The position numbers were made by a program, and so were the translations under genes. From Aradus depressus (taxonomy: Eukaryota; Arthropoda; Insecta; Hemiptera; Aradidae), in NCBI GenBank assembly GCA_963662175.1, contig OY759219.1, forward strand, positions 27,260,908 through 27,324,907: a stretch of DNA of 64,000 nucleotides, given 5' to 3'. The notes under the pieces were generated by a model. That model worked only from the letters and a program-made list of their open reading frames with translations. It made no database searches and was not told the origin of the DNA. Shown here piece by piece: positions 20,386-30,890 of this stretch (the first letter of the stretch is position 1; the number at the start of each line of letters is the position of its first letter).

Positions 20386-20750
20386 ATCGGAAATGGACTG
20401 ACATTAGAATTTCATTCCATGACAAATTAATTCATTCACTTGACAACGCGTCCCCTTGACATATAAAAAATGAAAAAAAAAAAAAAAAAAACACCAAACG
20501 GATCGTGAACATTTTTCTTTTTCACTTTGTGTGGGAAGGGGGGGGGGGCACAAAAGGGGGTGGGGGCGCACAAAAGACTCTTCAGATATTCTGACATGAG
20601 TGAGGACTCATCGTGATTCTAGATCACGCTATCCGAATGACTTTTGTGGTTTAGGCCCCTACACTATTGAGTCGTAGAACCGTTAAATAGTTAAATATTC
20701 GTTAACACGAAGTTTGAAGAGACTTCTTTTACTATTGGAAAAAATTATCG
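20386..20750. other. gene-free DNA with G-rich tract
   Basis: A run of G and GGGGGTGGGGG at about 20530-20570 on the plus strand could form G-quadruplex-like structure. No gene. Confidence 0.4.
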
Positions 20751-20952
20751 GCGCCGGTAGCTCAGTGGTATGTGTGCTTGCTTATTGAGCTCAAGATCGT
20801 CGAATCAAAATCAAGCCTAAGTTTATTTTATCTGGAACGTTAAATAAACCTAAGCACGCCGCCCTTCGGATGGGCCTGAACTTGTACGATGTCAGGTACT
20901 CGTTAAAAACCACTACCCCAGATGAATAAAAATTAAGGCTAGGCCAAATTTA
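20751..20952 (+). mobile_element. SINE-A, 3'-truncated
   Basis: Head GGCGCCGGTAGCTCAGTGG, degraded box B, central block 'gcccttcggatgggcctgaa', ending after 'ggctaggccaaattt'. Confidence 0.85.
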
Positions 20953-21649
20953 CTACTAATTTATTTTCTATTAATTATTCATTAATATTTTATTTATTAT
21001 TTATTTTTATTACTACTGACATGTTTGTGGAAGTCCAAGATTTATGTATAATTCCGGAAATGCCTCGTTCAAAAGTGCCCTAAACATTTTTTGATACAAT
21101 TTGTGAATTATACTTTGAACTAGCAGCGGTTTCCTAACTGCGGTCTGAGCACTGAGGCGGAATTGTTTTATGTTTCAACATAGCAATGAAGAAATAATCC
21201 CAATTTTAACTGGGATTACTAGAGCCGATGGGACTCGTGTATCGACACAACCTACTAATTTGATCCACAGAAAAATTTAAATTTGGTGAAAAAAGTTTAC
21301 AACCCAAATCAATTGGATGCATGGGAGTCTTTGTTCATCCACCAAGCGAAGAAGAAAGGAATCAACTTGATGAACCTGGATAATGGCCCCATACCCATAT
21401 CTAGTTTGTACGGAGTGTTATAATCTCTTACAGTGCAATATTTATAGTGGAACAGTTAATTTATGGAATTGTATTTATTAATGTGATATTTAGGTGCAAT
21501 GTTTCCTTCATAATTCTTACTTTACTTTATTTTAATTTTTTTTAAATGTTTTATTGATATTCATGATAATTTTGGTATCAACTAATCGATTGTTGTTAGA
21601 TTCAATTAAGAGCAGTTTCGTTTCTGAACTATTGTTTACAGTTTATATG
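20953..21649. other. gene-free DNA upstream of motif d
   Basis: No gene recognised. The sequence just upstream of 21650 is probably the body of repeat family d, but no second copy is present in this window to define its ends. Confidence 0.4.
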
Positions 21650-21693
21650 TAGCTCTGATGATGAACGCTCCTGCGTTCGAAATGCATTAGTTA
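21650..21693 (+). ncRNA. hammerhead-like motif d (best fold)
   Basis: CUGAUGA at 21655-21661, U21662, stem II GAACGC/GCGUUC perfect with a UCCU loop, GAA at 21679-21681, palindromic stem III AUGCAU, H17 = U21688. Stem I UAGCU (21650-21654) pairs with AGUUA (21689-21693) over 5 bp, including one G-U. Every element of a dimer-type type I hammerhead is present, plus the extra U. Confidence 0.55.
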
Positions 21694-22118
21694 AAGACTA
21701 TTTTGTAAGGAAGGTGTTAATTTTCTTTTTATTGGTTATCCTTACAGTGAGGTCCGATTGTTTATATTGATTTGAAGTTTGAGGCGTTACAGAAGACGAG
21801 TTTAGAGGGAGAGCAGTAACCAAGATTTTTTTATTAATTGGAGCTGGGGAAGTACCATTATTGCTGACTTATTTTTGACGTTTAACAGGTTATGAACTGA
21901 GTTAATCAGACGAGACAGATAGAAGAGGAAATGGTCACTTGAAACAAATTATGTGATCAACTCACTCTCTGAGAGAACAATAAGCATAGCTAATAGTTGG
22001 TAATCTTTTCAGATATTAGCATTTCCTACTGTGCCAGAGGGGCTGAGCCCCCAGTTGAATGTCGGGAATTAGGTAGAACAAGCCCCCATGAAATTGAGGG
22101 TATACTCAAAGGTATAAT
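21694..22118. other. gene-free DNA
   Basis: Contains 'ggagctggggaagtaccatt' near 21840, a possible scrap of an HE end. Otherwise unrecognised. Confidence 0.4.
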
Positions 22119-22490
22119 ATCGTCGGTGTAAACGTAATACCTCGTAAGCGACATTTTTCCGAAAATAGTTTTTTTTTACCAAAAAAAAAAAAAACTATTG
22201 ATCTAGTGGTACCTGGTATACGACATAAAACGAAAAAAAACATGAAATACGGTTTGAAGAACCGTACCTTGCAAAAGAAATGGGAACGAAATTCTGGTGA
22301 AACCTCGTAACTCCGTCGTTAATTCTTGACTCGGATTTGTAAACTAGCTTAAAAACAATTCATGGCATGCATATACATCTCACTTAATACAAATGTCGAA
22401 AAAATTGAGGTTTCCTATAAAAAATATTTTTTAAATCAGTTTTTGTCTCTCCTGTAAAGTTGGCTTTTTGCACATATGAGGTATCACACC
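22119..22490 (+). mobile_element. MITE family D, copy 1
   Basis: About 370 bp, closely matching 59150-59539. It starts 'tcgtcggtgtaaacgtaata', 'cctcgtaagcgaca' and ends 'catatgaggtatcacacc'. The start and the end of copy 2 form inverted TCGTCGGT..TAAACGTGATACCTC repeats. No ORF, so it is a non-autonomous DNA transposon. Confidence 0.75.
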
Positions 22491-22907
22491 TTGGCCAAAA
22501 AGTAACTATGTGCATTTAACACTTTCTCAGAGCAGAGGGTAGTGGCGCACCATTGTGCGAAACCTTTCGAACTCAAATTCGGCGACAAAAAAGCACTTTG
22601 ATATTAGAAGGATATGTCCTCGGAGTTGAAACAGGAGTCTGAATCACAAACAAGCAAATGAGTGGCAGATAATCCCCAATATTGAAGAAACCTGTAGTAC
22701 AGCCAAAAAGAAAGTTATTGGATGCTTAGGTCCCTTGGTGTACACATCATCTCACCCATGTCACCTAACTCCTCCAAAAAAAAACAGACATTTCGGGACG
22801 TTCTCGCGGCGCATCCCCAGGTCCACAATGTACGAAATATTGAAAAGAGAAAGAAATATACATGAAAAAAATTCCTTTTCCGAATAGAAGGTTAGTCTAA
22901 CATATAC

Positions 22908-22951
<44 letters not shown>

Positions 22952-24004
22952 CCACAAATGGTATTTTATTTATTTACATATTCACAACAACAACATTTGT
23001 CACTAGTGATTGTGATGATGTGCGGTGGCAAGTGTCGCTGTACTGCTGAGGTACGTGACCGAAGAGGAGTCCAGGCTAATCCTGGAGCAGGTCCCTCTGC
23101 CATGCCCGCAAAAATTGAATTTTTGTTCAAGTTTACATTTTCTTATTGTATCTATAGTAAAGTCAACAAGAAAGGGATTGGGTGCTTAGGTCCCTTGGTG
23201 TACTCTCATTCATTTTATCCAACACCACCAAAAAACAGTGATTTCTCAGATTCATTATATTTCAAAATTGGTTTGTGAGTTTAATATTAGTTTCTCATAT
23301 TTTTTTAAATAACTTCTTGTTACTTCTTAATAATTTTCATTAAATTCCTTCGAGCCGTTTTCTTATTACATTTTTTTCCGTATCTTCTTGATTATTCCTT
23401 TTTCTTCAATAATTATCTAGTTTTATTGATTCCATATTTCTTCGATGGTTAACTTCCAAGAACCAGTGTTAAAAACTCCAATTGTACTCTTTGCCGTTCG
23501 TTAAAATTTCTTGTTAAACTGCTATTTTTCCACGTTTCTTCCATATTTTATTTTGAAACTTATTAAATGTTCTTTCTTCCTTGTATATTCTCTTTACAAT
23601 GGCTTATTGATAGTGAATTTTCCAGTGAATTAATAAAAAATCAATTGAATAACTGAATAAATGGTTAATTAACAAAAAAAGGAGTTGAATAATGTCCAAC
23701 ACTGGCAGATATGCACGCCATCTCCAGAAGACATCTTAGACAACATTTTTTCGGTAGATGCATGAACTAAATCTTCTTCTCAATCCTCTCCTTGTCACTC
23801 ACGATAACAGTTATGATTATCCAAGGCATCGGGATTAATGAGACATATCCTTTTTTATCAATTGAATCTAAAACTATATTCATTCATAACCCTGTTTCAT
23901 TCATAACTTAACAGTTCAATTCATATTAGACACGTTGTTTCTGGGCCACTGATCTATCAGATTTATATCGATGTACCTAATGAATGCGTATAAAACAGTG
24001 ATTT
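22491..24004. other. gene-free DNA with poly(T) and a short duplication
   Basis: A 43-nt T run spans 22909-22951. A segment containing 'ggRtgcttaggtcccttggt' occurs at 22717-22740 and 23177-23200, and again at about 34666, followed in the first two by a proline-rich stretch and A-run. The ORF at 22958-23278 is not recognised. From 23280 to 24004 the DNA is AT-rich and featureless. Confidence 0.45.
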
Positions 24005-24287
24005 CTAAAAGATCTGGTTCGAAACCCGGCCGAAGCCCTTAACGTTTTTTTCTCTGGGAGGTGAAAAACAATTTGAGCACGGCGTTCCTCGGATGGGACT
24101 TTAAGCGATGGTCCCGAGTCAGTGCGATGTCAGGTACTCGTTAAAGACGACCCTAACCTAATTGAATAAACTTAGGCAAAATTTAGGACTCCTACAGTAG
24201 AGTCGGGTTCATGTCTACCAGAGTGACGAAAGAGCACTCTGGTAGTAGGCGATATGACCTCATAGTTAAAGCCCGGGCATGAGTCCT
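24005..24287 (+). mobile_element. SINE-A, head-truncated, variant hairpin
   Basis: Begins just before box B (ggttcgaaacccggccga). The body hairpin is GTTTTTTTC / GTGAAAAAC instead of the common form. The centre and 3' domain are complete to 'gcccgggcatgagtcc'. Confidence 0.85.
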
Positions 24288-24555
24288 AATAACTAACTAT
24301 AACAGAGGAAGTAGAAAAAAGAAGTGTAATTTGTTGGAAGAAACACTTTTTAATTTAAATAGTCAGCATACATTTTTTGCCAACATTAAATTGTTATTTC
24401 TGAAAAACTTGATTCCACTTGAGTTCCTCAATATGTAATATTAATTGTTAAAAATTGTTTTATCAATGTTACATTCCAGAAATAAAATTATATTAAATTT
24501 TCCCCAGTGTAAAACAACAGAAGTAGGATGTAACTTCAAATTTATGAAATTTATG

Positions 24556-24632
24556 TAGTCTCACAGTAGAGTCGGTAGAGTCTACTAGAGCGACGAGAGA
24601 GCAGTCTAGTAGTAGGTAATATGACTTCACGT
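24556..24632 (+). mobile_element. SINE-A 3' fragment
   Basis: 'ctcacagtagagtcgg', 'gagagagcagtctagtagta', 'ggtaatatgacttca'; diverged. Confidence 0.65.
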
Positions 24633-24767
24633 ATTTTCTTCTGAATTTTTATAATTTTTCATCAAATCTACCAATAATAAAACCACATTATAAAGTTCGT
24701 TGCTATGAGTGACCATTTAAAAACTACTACGATATATTCCTTATAGACATTTGCATTCTTCGGGGCG

Positions 24768-25130
24768 CTGTAACTTTTATCGTATAGATCCTATTTTAAA
24801 TCTGAAATTTGACAGGTTATGTCCTCATTGGGTTTTGACTTTAAATATAAAATTTCATGTCGATACACTCAGTTAATGGGGTTAATAAATTGAGCCCCCC
24901 TCTCATCCCACCTCCCCTTTGGCTGATTTGTCTGGAAAACAATAGGTGTCGTCGTTAGAGGATTCACATTTAAAATTTCGAGTAAATGTACCTTTACTCT
25001 ATCGGAAGTTATCATGTTCATAGACACACATAGGTTTTATCATATTTAGAATCTAGAGGTCGGAAAACATGAAAACTCCGCATCTAATTTTTGACCGATT
25101 ACGTAACTTCCTCTATACTATAAAAGCTGT
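24768..25130 (+). mobile_element. HE element joined to repeat K
   Basis: K end 'taacttttatcgtatagatc' runs directly into HE: 'tgtcctcattgggttttgac', 'gtcgatacactcagttaatg', 'ggctgatttgtctggaaaac', 'ccgcatctaatttttgaccg'. The same K/HE junction recurs in reverse near 35160 and 55920, so K is probably part of a longer HE-type element. Confidence 0.75.
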
Positions 25131-25671
25131 TTCTTCTATTCAGGTCACTCTAATCTACGTTCAAATTACATATTTCACTTATGTTAAGAGACATGCCAAT
25201 AACTATCGATTTGAGCCCAAGTAAACTGATTTATGCATCAATATTCGTCCAGTTCGTTGTTTAATTTAATTCCCCAAAAAGGGTTGGGTTCCCCTTCACC
25301 TCTCTTCTGGGAGTACTTGAGGAGGCCCTTCCTCGTTTTGTAGCTCCTCGTAAAGTCCCCAGGTTTGCGCTACCCCCCGCTCCCCAATGAAAGGTGGTGT
25401 GTGGGTCTTTGGGGGTGGGTTTTGGGTCGGTAATACCCTCGGGTGGCAAGTTTACCCCCGCCTCTTGAATACGAATGTTCTTCATTTTCATGCAATGAAA
25501 TAAGTGTATACCCCCACTATGTGTGACGCACGGTTCTTATTCCCTCCTTCAGGTTTAGCTCACGAACAGAGGAATTCTTTCAGATCCTTCACAGGTTTTT
25601 GAATACATTCGGGAGAATGAAAATAGGAAAATTGACAGAAGAGTTAGTACTCTAATATAATTAGTGGTGAG
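25131..25671. other. gene-free DNA with GC-rich ORF
   Basis: 25261-25491 (minus) is a 76-codon GC-rich ORF with GITDPKPTPKDPHTTFHW and RGRASSSTPRREVKGNP, clearly different in composition from its surroundings. It may be a retroelement scrap. I cannot assign it. Confidence 0.35.
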
Positions 25672-25852
25672 GGCGCCGGTAGCTCAGTGGTATGCGTGCT
25701 TGACTTCTGAGCTCAAGAACGTGGGTTCATATCCGACCGACGCCCTTAGTTTATTTTATCTGGGAGGTAAAATAAACTTAAGCACGCCGTCCTTCGGATG
25801 GAACGTTGAGCGATGGTCCCGAGCCTGTACGATGTCAGGTACTCGTGTACAT
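25672..25852 (+). mobile_element. SINE-A, 3'-truncated
   Basis: GAGGGCGCCGGTAGCTCAG, a box B region altered to 'gggttcatatccgaccga', intact body hairpin and central block, stopping at 'gtcaggtactcgt'. Confidence 0.9.
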
Positions 25853-26009
25853 GTTATTTTTACGTGTGATGTTATTGAATTTCCTCTATTTGGTATCATG
25901 CAGATGCCGGAACCTAACTACATTATACAAGATACAGCTTATGACCTGATCAAAAATCTTTTCGAGTAATAAATGGAGAAAATATTACAATAAATACATA
26001 ATTTATATG

Positions 26010-26232
26010 CAATACGATTTTTTATAGGACGAATTTCGATATTCACACCGAAAACCATGTTGAAATGTAGTTTTGAATCACATATTTTTAGACGTATCCT
26101 TGATTTACCTGAAAACGGATAATCCTATCGCAAAATTGACTCTTACCAAAATTGTTCCTTATAAAATTTCCAATCGCTAATACACCTCAAATTTGAGGTA
26201 CGATCAATACGACGAAAGTTATAGCGCCTGTT
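26010..26232 (-). repeat. dispersed repeat K
   Basis: Reverse complement of K: 'attgttccttataaaatttc', 'acctcaaatttgaggtacga', 'tcaatacgacgaaagttata'. Confidence 0.7.
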
Positions 26233-26544
26233 ATTTTTAAATCGTAACTCATAGCCATATATAACATTGTGGCAAACCTTTGCCAACGGAATGGGTTAGT
26301 GAAAATCTGGTTTGTTATTTGTTTGAAGGGCGATATAGCTGAAAAGGTAGTCAGAAATATGAGATTGTCATCAGTGGGATCCTGATGATTGAGCCGAGTT
26401 GCATCAGGGGTGTCGTCATCAGCCAAAGGCCCAGAGAACCTCGTCATCACGTTTCTACATCTCCAAACTGACATAGCCTGCAGGAATGCATAACCTAACC
26501 TCTCTCACACATCAGACTCTCCTCTCAAATAAGAATTATCTTTC
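26233..26544. other. gene-free DNA
   Basis: A 95-codon minus ORF extends from repeat K into this stretch (26187-26474). Because it starts in a repeat it is unlikely to be a gene. Confidence 0.4.
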
Positions 26545-26675
26545 GTGTCTTCGGTGTACCATCGGCAATGTACTTCTCCAGCGATGAACGAAGTTTTCAC
26601 TCTCTCTCCAGAACCGATTGACTATGACTATAAATCAATAGGTGACTTACATAAAGACGGAATCCTCTTACTTAC
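26545..26675 (+). mobile_element. HE element, 5' end fragment
   Basis: 'tcggtgtaccatcggcaatg', 'tacttctccagcgatgaacg', 'gactataaatcaataggtga'. Confidence 0.7.
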
Positions 26676-26692
26676 GTGTTGGTTAGTTATTG

Positions 26693-26812
26693 TGACTCAT
26701 ATCCGAGCTGTAATTACGGTGTCATTTCGCCTACTACTAGACCGGACATGAGCTCGACTCTATTATGGGTCCTAAATTTTGCCTATCTAGGTTTATTCAC
26801 TTAAGATAAATG
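26693..26812 (-). mobile_element. SINE-A 3' fragment
   Basis: 'gtcatttcgcctactactag', 'ggacatgagctcgactctat', 'gtcctaaattttgcctatct'. Confidence 0.7.
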
Positions 26813-26892
26813 TCACATAGAAACAAAATACTACTGGCCATAGTAGAGACCTTTAGCCTCTAAGCTGTACGGGTGGGATGTTCCACTGATGA

Positions 26893-27279
26893 TAAAAAGA
26901 ATTTTGTGCAAAAACAGCTGTTGTTGTCTACAAAAAGGCTAGAAAAAATCCATTGAATTCAATTGAAATCTATTTAAAGTATTAATATATTCATAAAGAA
27001 CATACAAGGTGAGAAGTTACTGATAATTATTAAAACATTAACTGAGTTTTTTATACAGATATGCCTGACTCAGCTCAGTTTTTGCAAACAGCAGAATGCA
27101 TTGCACACCGAGTTATTAATACTCCTATATATTTATAAATAATATATATATCATATTATTATTATTAATAATATTAATCAAAGCGTTGGTGTGCTCTTTG
27201 CAGTGGATGTGTGAAGTACAGCTGAGGATGGCACAGTAGTGTTGAAACCCGTTGGTTTATATTCGAAATACAACTTCGA
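26893..27279 (+). repeat. family e direct repeat, copy 1
   Basis: About 385 bp, closely matching 27904-28280. It starts 'aaaaagaattttgtgcaaaa' and ends 'gaaacccgttggtttatatt' and 'cgaaatacaacttc'. It carries a hammerhead-like motif near its 3' end. It is bounded on both sides by 'ctgtacgggtgggatgttcc' + 'actgatgat' (26865-26893 and 27281-27309), apparently a long target duplication inside a family b repeat. Confidence 0.85.
27218..27258 (+). ncRNA. hammerhead-like motif e1
   Basis: CUGAGGA at 27222-27228, U, stem II GGCAC/GUGUU with an AGUA loop, GAA, then ACC-CGUU-GGU hairpin (stem III) and U. Stem I is poor. Confidence 0.4.
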
Positions 27280-27412
27280 ACTGTACGGGTGGGATGTTCC
27301 ACTGATGATGACGCTATTAGATTGGAAACCGGTTCTAGTCAAAAAGAAAACAGTGGGAAGACTTCTATGAGAAATCTCGTCTCACAACAACTTACTATCA
27401 CATATGAAGGTA
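27280..27412 (+). repeat. hammerhead-like family b repeat, copy 2
   Basis: 'gggtgggatgttccactgat', then 'ggaaaccggttctagtcaaa' and 'aagaaaacagtgggaaga', matching 11070-11254 in reverse. The motif at 27299-27338 has an eroded core (GAA to GGAA and stem II damaged). Confidence 0.65.
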
Positions 27413-27503
27413 GATGTCTTTAACGAGCACCTCGGCCGGGTTTCGAACCCGCGATTTGACCTCAGTAGGCAAACACTCTACATCTGAGCTACCAGCGCCC
27501 TCT
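27413..27503 (-). mobile_element. SINE-A head fragment
   Basis: Minus strand: GAGGGCGCTGGTAGCTCAG, box B 'gggttcgaaacccggccgag'. Truncated just after the head, with 'gtctttaacgag' from the centre fused to it. Confidence 0.8.
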
Positions 27504-27903
27504 ACATTCGTTACATTAACTTACAAAAGTGTATGAGGTGTCCAATAATGATGTTATGGTTTAACATTAACAGTTGGAAATAAATATTATTGAGCTGAGT
27601 TTACGAAGCTCTTTCTTAGGCGACTCATGTATTTCGTTGTATTCGTACTCCTCATAAACCCCTTCACCGATCACATTGAAATTTGCCACGATGGTAGTGG
27701 ACACGGTGACGATGGTACACTACTAAAAAAATCTGAAATCGAACAAACCACGAAGGAATAATCACAGAAAAACGAAATCCCCATCGAAATCAATTAAGAG
27801 ACAAAATTCTCGCGCAAAATAGAATTTTTTGTTTTTAAATGTAAAAATCCGGGCGAAGCCGTTTTTGATAAATATATTCTTCAACATACAAAGAACACAT
27901 AGT
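27504..27903. other. gene-free DNA between family e repeats
   Basis: No gene. 27800-27860 has 'gtaaaaatccgggcgaagcc', a weak resemblance to Helitron-like sequence. Confidence 0.4.
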
Positions 27904-28280
27904 AAAAAGAATTTTGTGCAAAAACAGCTGTTGTTGTCTACAAAAAGGCGCCATTGAATTCAATTGAAATCTATTTGAAGTATTAATATATTCATAAAGA
28001 ACATACAAGGTGAGTAGTTACTGATAATTATTAAAACATTAACTGAGTTTTTTATACAGATATGCCTGACAGCTCAGTTTTTGCAAACAGCAGAATGCAT
28101 TGCACACCGAGTTATTAATACTCCTATATATTTATAAATAATATATATATCATATTATTATTATTATTAATATTAATCAAAGCGTTGGTGTGCTCTCTGC
28201 AGTGGATGTGTGAAGTACAGCTGAGGATGGCACAGTAGTGTTGAAACCCGTTGGTTTATATTCGAAATACAACTTCATGT
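27904..28280 (+). repeat. family e direct repeat, copy 2
   Basis: Near-identical to copy 1 apart from small indels (for example 'ttaaagtatt' against 'ttgaagtatt' and loss of one 'ctag'). Same orientation, about 625 bp after the end of copy 1. Confidence 0.9.
28217..28257 (+). ncRNA. hammerhead-like motif e2
   Basis: Identical core to e1: CUGAGGA, U, GGCAC-AGUA-GUGUU, GAA, ACC-CGUU-GGU, U. Confidence 0.4.
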
Positions 28281-28822
28281 TTCATTTATAATACATTTAT
28301 AATCAGATTATAACATTAACTCATCTTATTGTATTTTATAGTGATTTATTGTTTGGCTGTCATTACTTTCACCATTGAAAAGTTATCTTTTCAACAGAAG
28401 TAAGAAAATAAAAGTTAAAAAGGGACAAGGGAAAGTTAACAGAGACATCACCCATATTAAATGGCAGATGGTCCTCTGTGTCTTCTTCGTGTGTTGAGTT
28501 AAGGATGGACCCATCGAAAGGAAAGGAAATGAAGAAACAAAAATAATAATAATAAACTAAAATAAAATAAAGAGATGAAAAGAGGAAACAATGGAGCGGT
28601 GGAAGCAATTTGTGTGGTTGAGGAACACGGTAGAGGAAATCACGTTAATCGGCCGCGTTCTTGAGAGACTCTGGGACAAAGAACAAAGAAGAATCGTGGA
28701 CAACGAACCTGGATAAAAAACTTAGGACAACAAAACCTCAATCTTCCAGATGACTGTCATTTTCAAAGGGACACTCAAAACATGTATAATGGTGTTTCTT
28801 ATTATGTATATATAAATAAATA

Positions 28823-28852
<30 letters not shown>
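28281..28852. other. gene-free DNA with (AT)n
   Basis: An (AT)13 tract at 28827-28852 immediately precedes a SINE-A. The rest is unrecognised. Confidence 0.5.
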
Positions 28853-28853
<1 letters not shown>

Positions 28854-29496
28854 AGGCTCCGGTGGCTCAGTGGTATGCGTGTTTGTTTATTGAGCTCAAT
28901 ATCGCGGGTTCAAAACCCAGCCGAAGCCCATATTGTTTTTTATCTGAGTGGTGAAAAACATGGAGTACGCCGTCCTTCGGATGGGATGTTAAGCGATTAT
29001 CTGGCCAAGACAACTAAACATGGTTAGGCAAAATTTAGGACTCCTACTAGTTAGGTTAGGTTTTATGACTCATGCCCGGGCTTTAACTACGAGGTCATAT
29101 CGCCTACTACCAGAGCGCTCTTTCGTCACTCTGGTGGACATGAGCCCGACTCTACTGTGGGAGTCCTAAATTTTGCCTACCCTAAATTTTTATTCATCTA
29201 GGGTAGGGGTCTTTAACGAGTACCTGACATCATACAGGCTTGGGACCATCGCTTAACGTCCCATCTGAAGGACGGCGTGCTTAAGTTTATTTTACCTCCC
29301 AGATAAAATAAACTAAGGGCCTCGGTTGGGCTACGAACCCACAACCTTGAGCTCAGAAGTCAAGCACGCATACCACTGAGCTACCGGCGCCCTCACCCTA
29401 CTAGTTGAGTCAGGCTTAGGTGCAGCAGAGAGACGAAAGAGCTCTCTGGTAGTAGGCGATATGAACTAGTAGTTAAAGCCCGGGCATGAGTCACAA
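28853..29496 (+). mobile_element. SINE-A (variant) interrupted by a younger SINE-A
   Basis: Outer copy: head GGCTCCGGTGGCTCAGTGG, box B 'gggttcaaaacccagccgaa', variant hairpin GTTTTTTATC/GGTGAAAAAC. It is broken at 29052 and resumes at 29397 to 'gcccgggcatgagtcac'. The outer copy belongs to an older subfamily than the insert. Confidence 0.9.
29053..29396 (-). mobile_element. SINE-A inserted into SINE-A, with TSD
   Basis: Complete copy from the 'aggttaggttttatgactca' tail to the CCGGCGCCCTC head. The TSD CCTACTAGTT lies at 29043-29052 and 29397-29406. Confidence 0.95.
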
Positions 29497-30011
29497 TAAC
29501 TTACTATATAGGTATAATGAACTATTTTTACTGATGTTTGCTACTGGTCCTTTTTCACTAGATACTCTTAACTAATCTAGTTTTAAAAAAATGCCTAATT
29601 AATTAAATAATAATAAATTAATTATTTGACAAATTCGCAAAATACTACAACAAATTCGCAGTACTGGTTGAAAATTAGGAGACAACATTATATTATTATC
29701 CATTATTAATAATCTATAACTTGAATAATATAAAAAAGTAATAAAAACACAAACCAGCGTAACAAAAACGAAGTAGGAAAATAATAAAAAATAACCAACA
29801 TCAGTATAACCTTCTCAAAACAAATACTTGATGAAGCTTGGATGAACGTGTTTTGTTGCACACCCCTAACTTCCCCTTCATTTTTAGATGCAATGGAACG
29901 GGTTTTGATGCATGCCTTCAACACACTTATAGAATGCACTTTTAACTTGCAAAACATACCAAAAAAGCAATTTTGATAAAAATGGGATCGAACGGGTTTT
30001 GATACTCAGCG
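29497..30011. other. gene-free AT-rich DNA
   Basis: The 83-codon minus ORF 29706-29957 is low-complexity and not recognised. Confidence 0.45.
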
Positions 30012-30419
30012 CCTCGTATATATCATATATATATAAAGCTGAAAATGTCTGCGCGTTGTACCGCTATAACTCACGAACGGCTTGATGGATTTGATTAATT
30101 TTTTTTTAAATTTGTTCGTCATCGTCTATGGATGGTTATAGGCGTATTAGTACCTCAATATCTGGTCCATCCCAGCATCCACCCACGCAATCTTTGTAAC
30201 TCAAAAACCACTGCAACGATTAATGAGAAATCTTTTTGAATAAATTAGTTTTAGCTCCAAAGCTAGCGTTACTACAGTTGAAGGACTATAAGCCTTATTC
30301 CATATGAATAATTAAAAATTATAACATCATGAATGTACAGTCGAGGAACTGAATAGCCTTATAGGAGATATTGGGAGAAAAGTCAAAGTTCCCCGGGCAA
30401 TGCCGGGTATTACTGCTAG
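30012..30419 (+). mobile_element. Helitron-like element, plus strand
   Basis: Ends CCCGGGCAATGCCGGG (hairpin), 'tattactg', CTAG, T. The 150 bp before this match the reverse complement of 16162-16330. The probable start is near the TC-rich 'cgtatatatcatatatatat' at 30012. No Rep/helicase coding, so non-autonomous. Confidence 0.6.
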
Positions 30420-30471
30420 TACCTATGTTATATAAGTAAAATTTTGAATGTCAACCTCACCGATTATGAAC

Positions 30472-30890
30472 AAAATTAGTCGTTGGTGAATCACCAGATA
30501 TGTACTTCCCCAGAACGAATTAATCAAATAATTTGTCGCTCTAGCCAATCTAGTTTGGGCTAAAACTCAATATTTGACTTCTGAATCCTACTAATAAATT
30601 TTGTGTCGATACATTCATTACATCGGCAGTTATTGCGATGTTTGAGTTGAGCCCCCTCTCATTTTCCCCCCTCCCCTTCGACTGATTTGTCTGAAGATCA
30701 TCCTTAGAGGGAAGACACACATAAAATTTCGTATCGATACATACATTCTACCGAGATTACCGTGTCCACAGACAGATATATATGTTTTTTTTTTTTCATT
30801 TTTGGAATCCAGGGATCGGAAAAATTTCTTTGAAAATCCCGCATCGAATTATTAAACGATTACATAACTTCCCCTATGGAGAAATAAAAC
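30472..30890 (+). mobile_element. HE element, nearly complete
   Basis: 'gtcgttggtgaatcaccaga', 'acttccccagaacgaattaa', 'tcgatacattcattacatcg', 'gcagttattgcgatgtttga', 'tcgactgatttgtctgaaga', 'cgcatcgaattattaaacga'. The final hairpin is shortened to 'cccctatggagaaataaaac'. Confidence 0.85.
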
